Part shown: in pieces, positions 16,791-25,798 of the stretch | Position numbering within the stretch: the stretch's first letter is position 1 | Layout of the letters: every line of letters begins with the position of its first letter | Assembly (NCBI GenBank): GCA_937922785.1 | Contig: CALAJQ010000020.1 | Coordinates: forward strand, 1 to 64,000 | Source of the DNA: an uncultured Acidimicrobiales bacterium | Lineage (GTDB): Bacteria; Actinomycetota; Acidimicrobiia; Acidimicrobiales; SZUA-35 | DNA length: 64,000 bases | Direction of reading: 5' to 3' | Made by a program: the position numbers and the translations under genes | The notes under the pieces: model-generated | The model's database searches: none | Told to the model about the DNA's origin: nothing | What the model saw: only the letters and a program-made list of their open reading frames with translations

Positions 16791-17999
16791 ATGGCCGAAT
16801 TGTTCTTTAACCCACTTGATCCCAGCTACATGGCCGATCCGCATCCTCACCTTGGCGAGATGCGAGACAAGATGGCAGTGCAACAAACGTTGGCTGGCCC
16901 GTGGGCGCTTTTTCGTTACGACGACTGCTTCCGGCTTCTCCGCGACACCACGCTTAGCGTGGACGTTTTGAAGGCTGACGAACGGTCTCGGGATCGTGAC
17001 CGGCTGATCGCCGAGCTCGGGCTACAGGACGAGGTGCGTGAAGATCGGTCGATGCTAAATGTGGACCCGCCCGACCACACTCGGTTGCGACGGCTAGTAA
17101 GCAAAGCATTCACACCTCGGGTTATCGAGGCGCTACGGCCGCGAGTTCAGGAACTAGTTGACGAAGCGCTTGACGGGTTGCAGACCAATGGAGGGGGAGA
17201 CGTGGTTGACGCGCTTGCGTTCCCGCTGCCGTTCGATGTGATCTCGGAGATGCTGGGCATGCCCGATGCTGACAAAGTTTTGATCCGTGACTGGTCCGCA
17301 GCAGTGGTGAAGACGCTTGACCCAGTTCTTTCTGAAGATGATTTGCGTACGGCCATCGAAGCTTCGAACAACCTTCGTAAGCACACCAAGGAAGTTATCG
17401 AGTGGAAGCGTTCCAACCCGGCCGACGATTTACTCACGGCGCTCATCAACGCAGAGGAAGATGGTGACCGGCTGACAACCGAGGAACTCGGGGATCAGGT
17501 GAACCTGTTGTTTGTTGCCGGACACGAGACCACCGTGAACCTGATTGGGACCGGAATCTATGAATTGCTGCTTAACCCTGAGCAGCTTGAGGCGTGGCGA
17601 AACGATGAGTCGATGACAGCAAACGCGGTTGAAGAACTGCTGCGATTTGTTTCGCCAGTGCAGTTCTCTCGCCGAGTTACTACAACAGAAGTTGTCTATG
17701 GCGACATCACCATTCCCAACGCGTCGTTTGTGTTGGCGGGCCTGGCCTCGGCCAACCGCGACCCCGATTTCTGGGGACCGACTGCGAGCGAGCTTGACCT
17801 GACCCGAGCAAACGCCAGTCAACACATTTCGTTCGGATCGGGTGCTCACTATTGCTTGGGCGCATCGCTAGCGAAGCTCGAAGCCCAGGTGGCGATTGGT
17901 TCGTTTGTCCGCCGCTTCCCGGACGCTGCGGTGAACCGAATTGAGTGGAATGGCCGCATCAACTTACGCGGCTTGGATGTGCTGGAAGTATCGCTGTAG
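16791..17999 (+). CDS. Cytochrome P450
   Basis: 402 residues, the size of a soluble bacterial class I P450. The I-helix oxygen-activation motif is AGHETT (243-248), the K-helix ExxR is in VEELLRF, and the haem-binding loop FGSGAHYCLG places the axial thiolate at Cys355. The early DPPDHTRLRRLVSKAFTP segment is typical of CYP107/CYP105-like hydroxylases. No ferredoxin or reductase partner is adjacent, so electrons must come from elsewhere. The start is ATG at 16791; the upstream ribosome site is weak. The substrate is unknown. Confidence 0.93.
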   Translation: MAELFFNPLDPSYMADPHPHLGEMRDKMAVQQTLAGPWALFRYDDCFRLLRDTTLSVDVLKADERSRDRDRLIAELGLQDEVREDRSMLNVDPPDHTRLRRLVSKAFTPRVIEALRPRVQELVDEALDGLQTNGGGDVVDALAFPLPFDVISEMLGMPDADKVLIRDWSAAVVKTLDPVLSEDDLRTAIEASNNLRKHTKEVIEWKRSNPADDLLTALINAEEDGDRLTTEELGDQVNLLFVAGHETTVNLIGTGIYELLLNPEQLEAWRNDESMTANAVEELLRFVSPVQFSRRVTTTEVVYGDITIPNASFVLAGLASANRDPDFWGPTASELDLTRANASQHISFGSGAHYCLGASLAKLEAQVAIGSFVRRFPDAAVNRIEWNGRINLRGLDVLEVSL

Positions 18000-18086
18000 C
18001 GAGACAGCGTGATTCCCTAATGTCGCTGAGCTGGGGTTTTGCAACATTGGCGCATGAAGTGCGGTTCTTTTGGCTAGAACCTGGGT

Positions 18087-18416
18087 ATGGATACAACCAA
18101 ACTGACCGACAAGCTTCAGGCTCGGAGGATTGAAATCACCGAGCAAATGGAGTCTCTGGTTTCAGGCGGTGCGGTGTCTAGCGGCGAAGGTCTAGCGTTC
18201 ACCGAACCGGTTGGCGAAGACCGGGCAGCAGCTGTTCAACGGATGACGCAGCTAAACATGCACAGCGGCCTCGAGGCCGAACTTGGAACGGTCGACGCCG
18301 CCCTTGCGAAGATCGAAGAAGGCACTTATGGCAACTGCGAGATCTGTGGTGAAGCCATCGGTGATGCGCGCCTAGAGGCTTTGCCCTGGGCGATCAGCTG
18401 CATCAACTGCTCTTAA
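18087..18416 (+). CDS. DksA/TraR-family zinc-finger protein
   Basis: 109 residues: an N-terminal coiled coil (1-75), then a four-Cys zinc finger with Cys84-xx-Cys87 (GNCEICGEAI) and Cys105-xx-Cys108 (SCINCS). The EEGTYGNCEICGE...RLEALP signature is diagnostic for the family, which binds the RNA polymerase secondary channel or acts as a stress regulator. The coiled-coil tip lacks an obvious DxxDxA motif, so classical ppGpp co-regulator activity is uncertain. Confidence 0.88.
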   Translation: MDTTKLTDKLQARRIEITEQMESLVSGGAVSSGEGLAFTEPVGEDRAAAVQRMTQLNMHSGLEAELGTVDAALAKIEEGTYGNCEICGEAIGDARLEALPWAISCINCS

Positions 18417-18501
18417 CGTGCTTCCCCGTTATCCGGAGCTAGCCGGCCAGGAGTGAAATCACTTCTTGCCGAATCGGTAATCTTCGGTACCTTAAGCAAG
18501 C

Positions 18502-21024
18502 ATGCGGGTGAAAATAGTTTGTGCGGCTTTGTTAGTAGCCGTGCTCGCGGCAGTGACACAGCCCTCAGGTTCGTCGGCTCAGGCCGCCCAGACCGACTAC
18601 CAAAAGGTGGTGGCCTGGGAACTCTCGCGGCCTGGACTCGATTTGATCGGGTCGATGGATGGTTACGCGGTTATCCAAACCGACTTTGGATTTCGACGGG
18701 TCTCAAAGTTTGATCAGTCGTTTGAAGATATCGATCTCCCCGGAATTAGCCAGGTTGCGCCATACCTGGTTATGCACTGCGACGCCGAACGAGTCTCCAT
18801 CTTTGATCTGTCTTTGGAGACCTTTGAAGGCACGGCCGACTTCTTCGGTCTCGACGCCATAGACAACTGCTGGATTCTTAGGCAGCATCTATACCTTCTC
18901 GGCACGGTGGACGGCGTTAGGCAGATAACGGAGCATCGCCTTTTTGACGGAGTGCCCGTAGCTGCGGGTGAGCTTAAGACTGAGATTGTGAATCCGGTTG
19001 AGTTCGCAGATGCTGGGACCGGTGGCTTGTTAATAACTAACGCCGAAGGTCAGAGGTATCACACCCCGAGTTGGGGTTGGACCCCCAGGCTGCAAACAGT
19101 CGGTGACTTCTTTGTTGGCGAGTGGCCGGCCACACGCGATGGCGACGTCCTAACTCTGTATGGGGTTCTGTCGGGTGAGGTAAGTGCCCGGTACGAAGTG
19201 TCGGAGTCGGTTGACAAGGTTCTCGAAGGCCCGATGTTCGCTACACCGACTGACTCGGGAACTTCGTTGTTGGCCATGAACCCGCCTCGCATAGACGATG
19301 CCAGGTCATTCCAACGCACTCTCGAACTTCCGTTTGTGCCTGACCGCATAACCAATGATGGGTACGGCACGTTGGCACAAAGTGGAGAGTTGTTGGCCTT
19401 CATCCCTGACCGCAGCGTGGTTCTGTCACAGTCGCACGAGATCTATGACGCATTTTCAGGTGAGGTTGTGAAGCTTCGAATGTGGGGCAACAACTTCACA
19501 TCGAATCAGCTTGTAACCGGACCCGACGCGGTAGTCGGCCCTGGCAATTACAACATCGATCTTGAACTTGTAGAGGGCGGATTCCAATTCGTGCCGCCCT
19601 TGATGAGGCCAGGGAACTACGGCTTGAGGTTCGACGACAACCCCTTCGAGGTAGCTCTCAGAATCACGATGCAAGGCTGGTACCAGACCAGCCAGGTCCG
19701 GATCACCGGACCCGACTTGGACTACGAGCGATACCTATCACTTTGGTGCACCTACGAAGAATCAGGCGACGCCGGTGAACAGTGGAGCGCTCAAGTGAAA
19801 GTTGCCTTCGATCGCTCTACCGACGTGGCCGTCGGATCAGTATGTCGCCTAAGGGGAGAGAACACCTGGTGGGGTCCGGTGGGCGACGGTGTCACCTACG
19901 ACTACCTCAACGCTGACTTCACCTTCACAGTCACAAGCGAGCCGATCCACTTAAACATGTCGCCCCGGACTGAGGGCTACATGCCGCTCTGGCTCTACGT
20001 GCACCGATCTGGAGGAGCCTCCGAACCATCGCGAGAGGTCGAGTTAATATGCGGTGCGGGATCGCGGACCGTTTATGACGTGCCCTACGACCAGCCGATG
20101 AGACTCTTGTTGCCAGCCTCGCAGAACTGCGTTCTGGTTGCGTTCGAGAACGAGAAGTCGGACTTGGTTGGAATCTATGAGTACCTCGACTTCGGTGAGC
20201 CAGCCCGGGCCTTCCGAGAGGGAATAGAGATCGACCTGCGTCGCCCCGCCTGGTATGACATCGTCGAACTGATCATTCATCCGTTGGACGACAGCGGACA
20301 GTTTGTTACCCAGCAATACTCTGACTTTTTGGGTCGGAAACCCACGCCGACTGAAGCCTGGCTCTGGGCCACTGATCTTGATTCCGGCAAACAGTCCAAC
20401 GTCGACTTGGTGATGAGCCTTTTGGGCTCGCTTGAGTACCAAAACGTGGCCGACCCAAACATCCGGCTCTATCAGGCCTACTTCGACCGTCTGCCCGACG
20501 CAGAGGGGTTGCAGTATTGGATGGACGTTCGACGAGACGGCTATTCGATTGACTTGGTTTCAGAGCAATTCACATTGTCTTCAGAGTTCCGCAACCTCTA
20601 CGGCGACACAACCGACGCAGATTTCATTCGTTTGGTGTATGAGAACGTTCTCGGTAGAACGCCTGACCCCGACGGTTACGCATACTGGCAGAACCTGTTG
20701 TCGACCGGTCAGATAACTCGCGGCCAGTTGATGGTGAACTTCTCAGAGTCGGCTGAGTATGCGGGCACCTATGCCCTGCGTGTTCGGGTTGTGCGCACTT
20801 ACATAGCGCTGCTGAATCGGGTTCCCGGAGCCGTTGAGCTTTCCGCCGAGGAAACCCGGCTGGCTGGGGGAGCGAACTTGCGAGACCTTGCAACGCGCAT
20901 CGTCAACGGCAACGAATATGAGCAACGCTTCAGGGACCACTATCGAGGCGACCGAATTGTTGACCTAACGGCCGGCTTAGGTTCCCTAGGCGCACAGTTG
21001 GATGCGCTGCGAGCTGACGGCTGA
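18502..21024 (+). CDS. Large secreted protein with C-terminal DUF4214 repeats
   Basis: 840 residues with signal peptide MRVKIVCAALLVAVLAAV up to GSSAQA (about 1-30). Residues 30-590 are beta-rich, with propeller-like N-terminal and Ig-like later parts that match no family I can name. From about 600 to the end there are four DUF4214-type helical repeats: YSDFLGRKPTPTE, LYQAYFDRLPDAEG, VYENVLGRTPDPDGYAYW and TYIALLNRVPGA. It is the longest of six proteins here carrying this domain and is presumably surface-located. Confidence 0.75.
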   Translation: MRVKIVCAALLVAVLAAVTQPSGSSAQAAQTDYQKVVAWELSRPGLDLIGSMDGYAVIQTDFGFRRVSKFDQSFEDIDLPGISQVAPYLVMHCDAERVSIFDLSLETFEGTADFFGLDAIDNCWILRQHLYLLGTVDGVRQITEHRLFDGVPVAAGELKTEIVNPVEFADAGTGGLLITNAEGQRYHTPSWGWTPRLQTVGDFFVGEWPATRDGDVLTLYGVLSGEVSARYEVSESVDKVLEGPMFATPTDSGTSLLAMNPPRIDDARSFQRTLELPFVPDRITNDGYGTLAQSGELLAFIPDRSVVLSQSHEIYDAFSGEVVKLRMWGNNFTSNQLVTGPDAVVGPGNYNIDLELVEGGFQFVPPLMRPGNYGLRFDDNPFEVALRITMQGWYQTSQVRITGPDLDYERYLSLWCTYEESGDAGEQWSAQVKVAFDRSTDVAVGSVCRLRGENTWWGPVGDGVTYDYLNADFTFTVTSEPIHLNMSPRTEGYMPLWLYVHRSGGASEPSREVELICGAGSRTVYDVPYDQPMRLLLPASQNCVLVAFENEKSDLVGIYEYLDFGEPARAFREGIEIDLRRPAWYDIVELIIHPLDDSGQFVTQQYSDFLGRKPTPTEAWLWATDLDSGKQSNVDLVMSLLGSLEYQNVADPNIRLYQAYFDRLPDAEGLQYWMDVRRDGYSIDLVSEQFTLSSEFRNLYGDTTDADFIRLVYENVLGRTPDPDGYAYWQNLLSTGQITRGQLMVNFSESAEYAGTYALRVRVVRTYIALLNRVPGAVELSAEETRLAGGANLRDLATRIVNGNEYEQRFRDHYRGDRIVDLTAGLGSLGAQLDALRADG

Positions 21025-21026
21025 GC

Positions 21027-21275
21027 TTGATAGGACCGCAGCAGTCGACTGGGTCGGTTGTGAGAGACTGGGGCGATCGAAGAGCGTGGCGTTCGAGAGT
21101 GACCGTTGCGCTGGTGGTCGGCATCGCTGGTTCTTACTTCATTAAAAGGCATGCGCCCCTGCCAGTCTGGGGGCCGACACTTGGAACGGCCGAGGTGTTG
21201 GTCAGGGGCATCATCCTCGCAGGAGTAATTGCGACGATCTACTTGGCGGGGCCTCGGCTCAAACAAAAAGCTTGA
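21027..21275 (+). CDS. Small membrane protein, unknown
   Basis: Up to 82 residues from a TTG two bases after the preceding stop; a GTG at 21060 would give 71 residues. Two hydrophobic helices are visible (VALVVGIAGSYFI and VLVRGIILAGVIATIYLAG), with a basic N-terminus (DRRAWRSR) and tail (RLKQKA), so both ends are likely cytoplasmic. No family recognised. The close spacing suggests co-transcription with the DUF4214 gene. Confidence 0.45.
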   Translation: MIGPQQSTGSVVRDWGDRRAWRSRVTVALVVGIAGSYFIKRHAPLPVWGPTLGTAEVLVRGIILAGVIATIYLAGPRLKQKA

Positions 21276-21308
21276 CCTCAACAGTACTTGAGATATTACA
21301 AACTAGGT

Positions 21309-22268
21309 ATGGACAGCTCAGCAAACGAAATTTATGACAACGAACTTCAGCGCCTAATTGGTTTTGGCACCGAGTACGGGGGAGCGCTTTCCAGTCACGG
21401 TCCGATGGCGCTTGATGCCTTGGCGTCGCTCGGTCTGCCGGAGGCGTTCGGTCCGTATGTGACCGAAGTGTCGAAGAAGCTGGAACCAACTGATGATGTC
21501 TATTCCGACCCGGGCGACTGGCAAGCGCTGCTGCGAAGCGAGCTACCAGGAGTTGTTCACAAGGCTGGATCCCAAGCAGGGCACGGCCTTCTTCGGGTGG
21601 CCCATGCAGCCCGAGCATTAGGGAGGCACGAGTCGCAGATTCGCCGCCGTGAACTGGCCGCAGCATTCACCTACTGGCCACAAGGTATTGCTCTGAAGTC
21701 TCCCGAGGCGCTCGCTGGGACGCTTGAGCTTGATGAACTACTAACTCAGCTTCCTCGCCTCGACCCCGAGAAGCGGCCTGATGGCCTTCTTGTCTACGCG
21801 CTTCGGGCAGCTATGGAAGTGCCTGGAGCGTTTGACCTTCTTGCCGCGACCCACCCGGCCGACGACCTGCCGGTCGCCTTCGATCAACTGGCCCTGGCGG
21901 CTTGCGCTGCTCAAATGCGAAACACGGGCCTCAATAGCTTTGCCTTGTTGCACGGCGTGACAGTTTCGATGATCGCGTCAGAGCTTCTACCGTTTCTTGA
22001 CGAGGCAGACCAACGTCGCCTCGAATCTGCGGTTGTTGGTTTTGTTGTGGCCGCAGTGGTGGCCTATGACGACAATGTCGTGTCGCCTGAGGTGGCAGCG
22101 ATCGAACCAGGCACCGAACAAACGATCTTGGATGGGCTGGCCCAGCTCGCCATTACAAGCCTGGACGATCATGACATCAAGTTCGCTGACGCCTGCACAA
22201 GGCTCTACCACCGAACAGGTTCAACGCTGCCTATTCAAGCCCTACAGCTAGAGCTCGGCGCGGCGTGA
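21309..22268 (+). CDS. Questin-oxidase-like protein (DUF4243/AflY family)
   Basis: About 319 residues from the ATG at 21309 (a TTG seven codons earlier is possible). The family's helical motifs are visible: LSSHGPMALDALASLG near the start, GHGLLRVAHAARALG, FALLHGVTVSMIASELLPFL and the C-terminal DDHDIKFADACTRLYHRTG. Named members are fungal questin oxidase and AflY, Baeyer-Villiger-type enzymes without flavin. Bacterial members are uncharacterised, so only the family is asserted. Confidence 0.75.
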   Translation: MDSSANEIYDNELQRLIGFGTEYGGALSSHGPMALDALASLGLPEAFGPYVTEVSKKLEPTDDVYSDPGDWQALLRSELPGVVHKAGSQAGHGLLRVAHAARALGRHESQIRRRELAAAFTYWPQGIALKSPEALAGTLELDELLTQLPRLDPEKRPDGLLVYALRAAMEVPGAFDLLAATHPADDLPVAFDQLALAACAAQMRNTGLNSFALLHGVTVSMIASELLPFLDEADQRRLESAVVGFVVAAVVAYDDNVVSPEVAAIEPGTEQTILDGLAQLAITSLDDHDIKFADACTRLYHRTGSTLPIQALQLELGAA

Positions 22269-22288
22269 ATTGTGGCACCGCTTGAAGT

Positions 22289-22302
22289 AGGCGCATGCGC
22301 CT
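22289..22302. promoter_or_regulatory. 14-bp perfect palindrome before the EamA transporter gene
   Basis: AGGCGCATGCGCCT is a perfect palindrome ending 12 bp before the ATG at 22315. It could be an operator, or a small hairpin that affects initiation in the messenger. Nothing else identifies it. Confidence 0.3.
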
Positions 22303-22314
22303 TACGCTGCACTG

Positions 22315-23193
22315 ATGAATACCGCCCGCCTCGGAAAGCTTGCAGTTTTGACTGCTGTAACTTTCTGGTCGCTGGGCAACATGATCGTCCGCGGTACTGA
22401 ACTAACTGGTCCTCAGATTGCGTTTTGGCGCTACCTCATCGCGGCGATCGGATACGCCATTGGTCACTCTCTGTTTGTGGCGCCGCTTCGGTGGGCTGAC
22501 TTCAAAGTGGCGGCCCCAGTCGGGGTTGCACTGGCTTTGGAGATTGCTGCGTTCTTTGTGGCCATCCAAGACACCACAGTGGCCAACGTGACCGTGATTG
22601 GTGCGCTTACTCCGTTGCTGCTGTTTGGAGTGGCTGCTCGGCGTTTCAACGAACGCATCTCGTTTCGTCTCATAGCAAGCACTGCGCTGGCCTTGGTCGG
22701 CGTGGGCGCTGTTGTGTTTGGCGCGGCTGGTAACCCCGAATGGAATCCGGTGGGTGACACCCTTGCGGTGGTGGCCCTCGTCTTCTTTGCCGCTTACTTC
22801 GCCTTTGGCAAGGTGGCGCGTGAGACCGTGTCGGGCATCACGTTGCAGACCCACTCTCTTGTTGCTGGCCTGCCTGTTCTGTTTGTGGTCTTGCTGATTG
22901 ATAGCGGCGGAGTCCCCGTTCCGGGCGGCACACAATGGTGGTATGTACTCGGTCTTGTGGCGTTGCCGAGTACCGGACATTTCCTAATCGGCTGGGCTCA
23001 CGAGCACGTCTCGCTAACCCTGCTTTCGTTAATGACGCTGGGCGTACCCGTGCTGTCGGTTTTGGGCGCACGAGTGTTTTTTGGTGAAACGCTGTCAATC
23101 ACCCAGATAACCGGAATTGCAGTTGTCCTAGCCGTTCTGGTGTTTGCGATAGTTGAGACGTCCCGCATCTCACCGGCGTCTGAACAACCCTAA
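22315..23193 (+). CDS. EamA-family (DMT superfamily) transporter
   Basis: 292 residues with ten predicted membrane helices in two five-helix EamA repeats (about 5-135 and 145-285). The first repeat has the typical WSLGNMIVRGTELTGPQIAFWRYLIA start, and the second ends SLMTLGVPVLSVLGARVFFGETLSITQITGIAVVL, both typical of drug/metabolite transporters that export amino acids or metabolites. Substrate unknown. Confidence 0.88.
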   Translation: MNTARLGKLAVLTAVTFWSLGNMIVRGTELTGPQIAFWRYLIAAIGYAIGHSLFVAPLRWADFKVAAPVGVALALEIAAFFVAIQDTTVANVTVIGALTPLLLFGVAARRFNERISFRLIASTALALVGVGAVVFGAAGNPEWNPVGDTLAVVALVFFAAYFAFGKVARETVSGITLQTHSLVAGLPVLFVVLLIDSGGVPVPGGTQWWYVLGLVALPSTGHFLIGWAHEHVSLTLLSLMTLGVPVLSVLGARVFFGETLSITQITGIAVVLAVLVFAIVETSRISPASEQP

Positions 23194-23282
23194 AGACAGG
23201 CTCAACGCCATGGGCCAAGTAGCTTGGCCATCGCTGAAAGATTGCCCATCAAGGCTTGTTGAGGCCTAGACGATGCATCGTC

Positions 23283-24524
23283 ATGCCAAGAGAGCCACAT
23301 CTTCACGCGTTCGGGTTCCCGGTTCGGTTTGAGCTGTGGTTTTGGATCAGTGCACTCTTTATCGGGCTTCGCGGTGCAGACCACATCGGATACGCCCTGT
23401 TGTGGGTCGGCTTGGTGACATTCTCGATTCTGGTCCATGAGCTAGGGCACGCCTTTGCCTATCGCCACTATGGGACTGAGTCCTCTATCTCTATGCACGG
23501 CCTTGGCGGAGCCACTAGAGCTGAAAGCGCTGGGCATCTTCATGCCAAGCAGAGGATTGTTGTTTCTGCTGCAGGAGCTGTAACCGAGATGATCTTGCTG
23601 GGTCTGCCGGCGTGGATACTGATGCAAACTTGGAGTCCATTCGGCCTAGCGGGGCTGGTACTTCAGTGGCTGTTTTGGATCAACGTCGTTTGGGCTTTGG
23701 TCAACCTCGTACCAGCCTCACCAATGGATGGTGGCCACATCTTTGACGAGCTGGTCTACCTAAAGACTGGCGAGCATAAGCCGACTCTGGTGTCGAAGGT
23801 CTCCATCGCAACTTCGGTAGTGATGATTGTGATCGGCCTTCTCAACGGCCTTACTTTCATGGCATTCCTCTTCGGTTACATGATCTACATCAATCTCGGT
23901 CGGCTAGGAATCGTAGGCAACCAGGCAAGCCTCACCCCCAACGACGCCGGCGGCTACCTAGATCGCAACGGCACCTATCACTCTCCAGAACCCCGCACCT
24001 CGAAGCGGTCTATCTTCGGCGGCAGCGGCAAATCCGAATCGAAGAAAGTCACTCCCGATTGGGCAGGCGCCGGGTTTGCTTCGCTTCGTAGCAACAACCC
24101 CCGAGAAGCGATGGAGCATGCGGCGAACGCCATCAGAACTAGCAAGAAGGTCGGAGAAAGACGACTGGCTGGTGAAGTGATCGTGTGGTCGTGGTTGCAT
24201 CAAAACCGCCTTGATCGGGCCAACGTCATGTTTGAAGATCTTGACTCGCCGACACTTACCCTTCAGGCGATCTTGCGGGTTGAAAACGGAGACGACCACG
24301 GTGGCATCGCCCAACTCGCAGCTGCAGTGCAGGCCGAATCTGACCATCCGTCATCAATTGAGGCAGTCTTGCACGTGACCAGAAGCGGGCACCTAAAGAT
24401 GCTGGTTGGGTGTCTGCTAGCTGAGGGCACGCCAGCAGCTAAAGGGCATGTAGTGCGGATCGAGTCCATACTGTCGGCGAACAACCTCTCGAACGAGAGC
24501 GCCGAGGTGGCTCGGTTGCACTAA
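23283..24524 (+). CDS. Site-2-protease-like (M50) membrane metalloprotease with C-terminal TPR-like region
   Basis: 413 residues from the ATG at 23283 (a TTG at 23256 is an upstream alternative). The zinc motif HELGH (His52, Glu53, His56) lies in the second membrane helix, and the third ligand motif is NLVPASPMDGGH, as in M50 intramembrane proteases of the FtsH-independent S2P type. About six helices fill residues 15-215. Residues 255-413 are helical and TPR-like (FASLRSNNPREAMEHAANAI). S2P enzymes cleave membrane-bound regulators such as anti-sigma factors; the target here is unknown. Confidence 0.85.
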   Translation: MPREPHLHAFGFPVRFELWFWISALFIGLRGADHIGYALLWVGLVTFSILVHELGHAFAYRHYGTESSISMHGLGGATRAESAGHLHAKQRIVVSAAGAVTEMILLGLPAWILMQTWSPFGLAGLVLQWLFWINVVWALVNLVPASPMDGGHIFDELVYLKTGEHKPTLVSKVSIATSVVMIVIGLLNGLTFMAFLFGYMIYINLGRLGIVGNQASLTPNDAGGYLDRNGTYHSPEPRTSKRSIFGGSGKSESKKVTPDWAGAGFASLRSNNPREAMEHAANAIRTSKKVGERRLAGEVIVWSWLHQNRLDRANVMFEDLDSPTLTLQAILRVENGDDHGGIAQLAAAVQAESDHPSSIEAVLHVTRSGHLKMLVGCLLAEGTPAAKGHVVRIESILSANNLSNESAEVARLH

Positions 24525-24596
24525 CGGTCTTCTCGCAGAATGCAGCTGCCGCAGGCTTTGCTAAAGAAGTCGGCTAATTCGTGTCGATAGAACAAT

Positions 24597-25739
24597 ATGG
24601 AGCGCAGGCGACTGGACAGCGGGCACAATCGATCGGCGAGCTCTGATTTCTCGACCGAAGCAGGAGCGGATGCCCTTGGCGGCATCTTGAGCGTGATCGA
24701 TCACGGCGGCGCCCAAGGCACGAACAAGTACGGCTTGTTGCTGGTACTGATTGACCTCGCCCAGGAGACAGAGTTCGGCGCAGACATCTTGCTTGATGAC
24801 CTCGCCCTGCGAAGTCTCGAGTTGTACTGGCCGATGTCACTACGGTTCTCTGACCGTGGATCTCGGCTTCAACAGATCCGTAGCTCGAATCGATCTGTTG
24901 CTGCTCTTCTCGTGGCCGAACAGCTGCGAAATATAAGTGGGCTGCCTTCGAACGTCGCCTGGCCACAAGCTGAGCAGCACTTCCGCGAACACGACTTACT
25001 GGACGACGCGGTCCGCCAGGTTGGCTACAAGCTGTGGCGTGATCCAATTGCTCGCGTCCAGCGGCTGCCTGGCAGCGACAACGACTTTCTGTTCACTACA
25101 GACACCGAACCGAGGAGCATTCGCTTTCGCTCGCCGGCTCAAGAAGCACTGGTGCGGCACGGTCCGTTACTTCGAGAAGTCATTCAGCATCGGTTTGTGT
25201 CCTTCGTTTCAGCCGTGCCTCGCAACGACTTGACCTACGGTGCAAGCTCGGTTCACCAATATCTGTTCCCGGCCGAATCTCGCTCGATCCCATCTAGAGC
25301 TGTGATTGATTCGATTCTCGATCTTCAAGAAGGCGTGTCTCCCTACTCGGGGCGTCGGGTGAAAACCTGGAATGTGGACCATGTGGTTCCTTGGTCTCGG
25401 GCTCAACTGTCGATGATTGAGAACTTCGTAGTGATTCCGTCTGATGAGAATCTTTCGAAGGGCCACAATTTGTTAGCGCCCGAAGCTCTGGAACACTGGG
25501 TCAGTTGGTTAGCTGCGAACACCGCTGGTCTTCAAGAGTTGGCTTCAACACACCGCTGGCTAAGTGATCCTCACACCCAGCTTCTTGTGCTTCAGCTGCA
25601 ACACCAGGCGATGCGCCCGGGTGACATCATTTGGGGCCCGGACGGAATCCGCCCGGCTAGCTACGTAGACATAGCAAGCGCCACAACGCTGATTGCCCGC
25701 GCCATAAGCCGGGTTGCTCAGGTGGCTCCAGTCGCTTAG
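24597..25739 (+). CDS. HNH endonuclease-family protein
   Basis: 380 residues. The N-terminal region (35-60, GAQGTNKYGLLLVLIDLAQE) matches the helical lead of a group of HNH proteins. The HNH core is at about 245-290: YSGRRV, then WNVDHVVPWS with Asp261-His262, then ENFVVIPSDENLSKG, giving the two His/Asn metal elements. The zinc-knuckle Cys residues usual before the core (CPYC) are absent; the sequence is SPYSGRRV. Such HNH proteins occur in defence islands and as standalone nucleases, but no partner gene is nearby. Confidence 0.75.
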   Translation: MERRRLDSGHNRSASSDFSTEAGADALGGILSVIDHGGAQGTNKYGLLLVLIDLAQETEFGADILLDDLALRSLELYWPMSLRFSDRGSRLQQIRSSNRSVAALLVAEQLRNISGLPSNVAWPQAEQHFREHDLLDDAVRQVGYKLWRDPIARVQRLPGSDNDFLFTTDTEPRSIRFRSPAQEALVRHGPLLREVIQHRFVSFVSAVPRNDLTYGASSVHQYLFPAESRSIPSRAVIDSILDLQEGVSPYSGRRVKTWNVDHVVPWSRAQLSMIENFVVIPSDENLSKGHNLLAPEALEHWVSWLAANTAGLQELASTHRWLSDPHTQLLVLQLQHQAMRPGDIIWGPDGIRPASYVDIASATTLIARAISRVAQVAPVA

Positions 25740-25798
25740 TTCCGCCGTCTAACCACAGCGCCTTTGCTCGGTTGCCGGGGCGTTAGTAGCTTGGCTTG

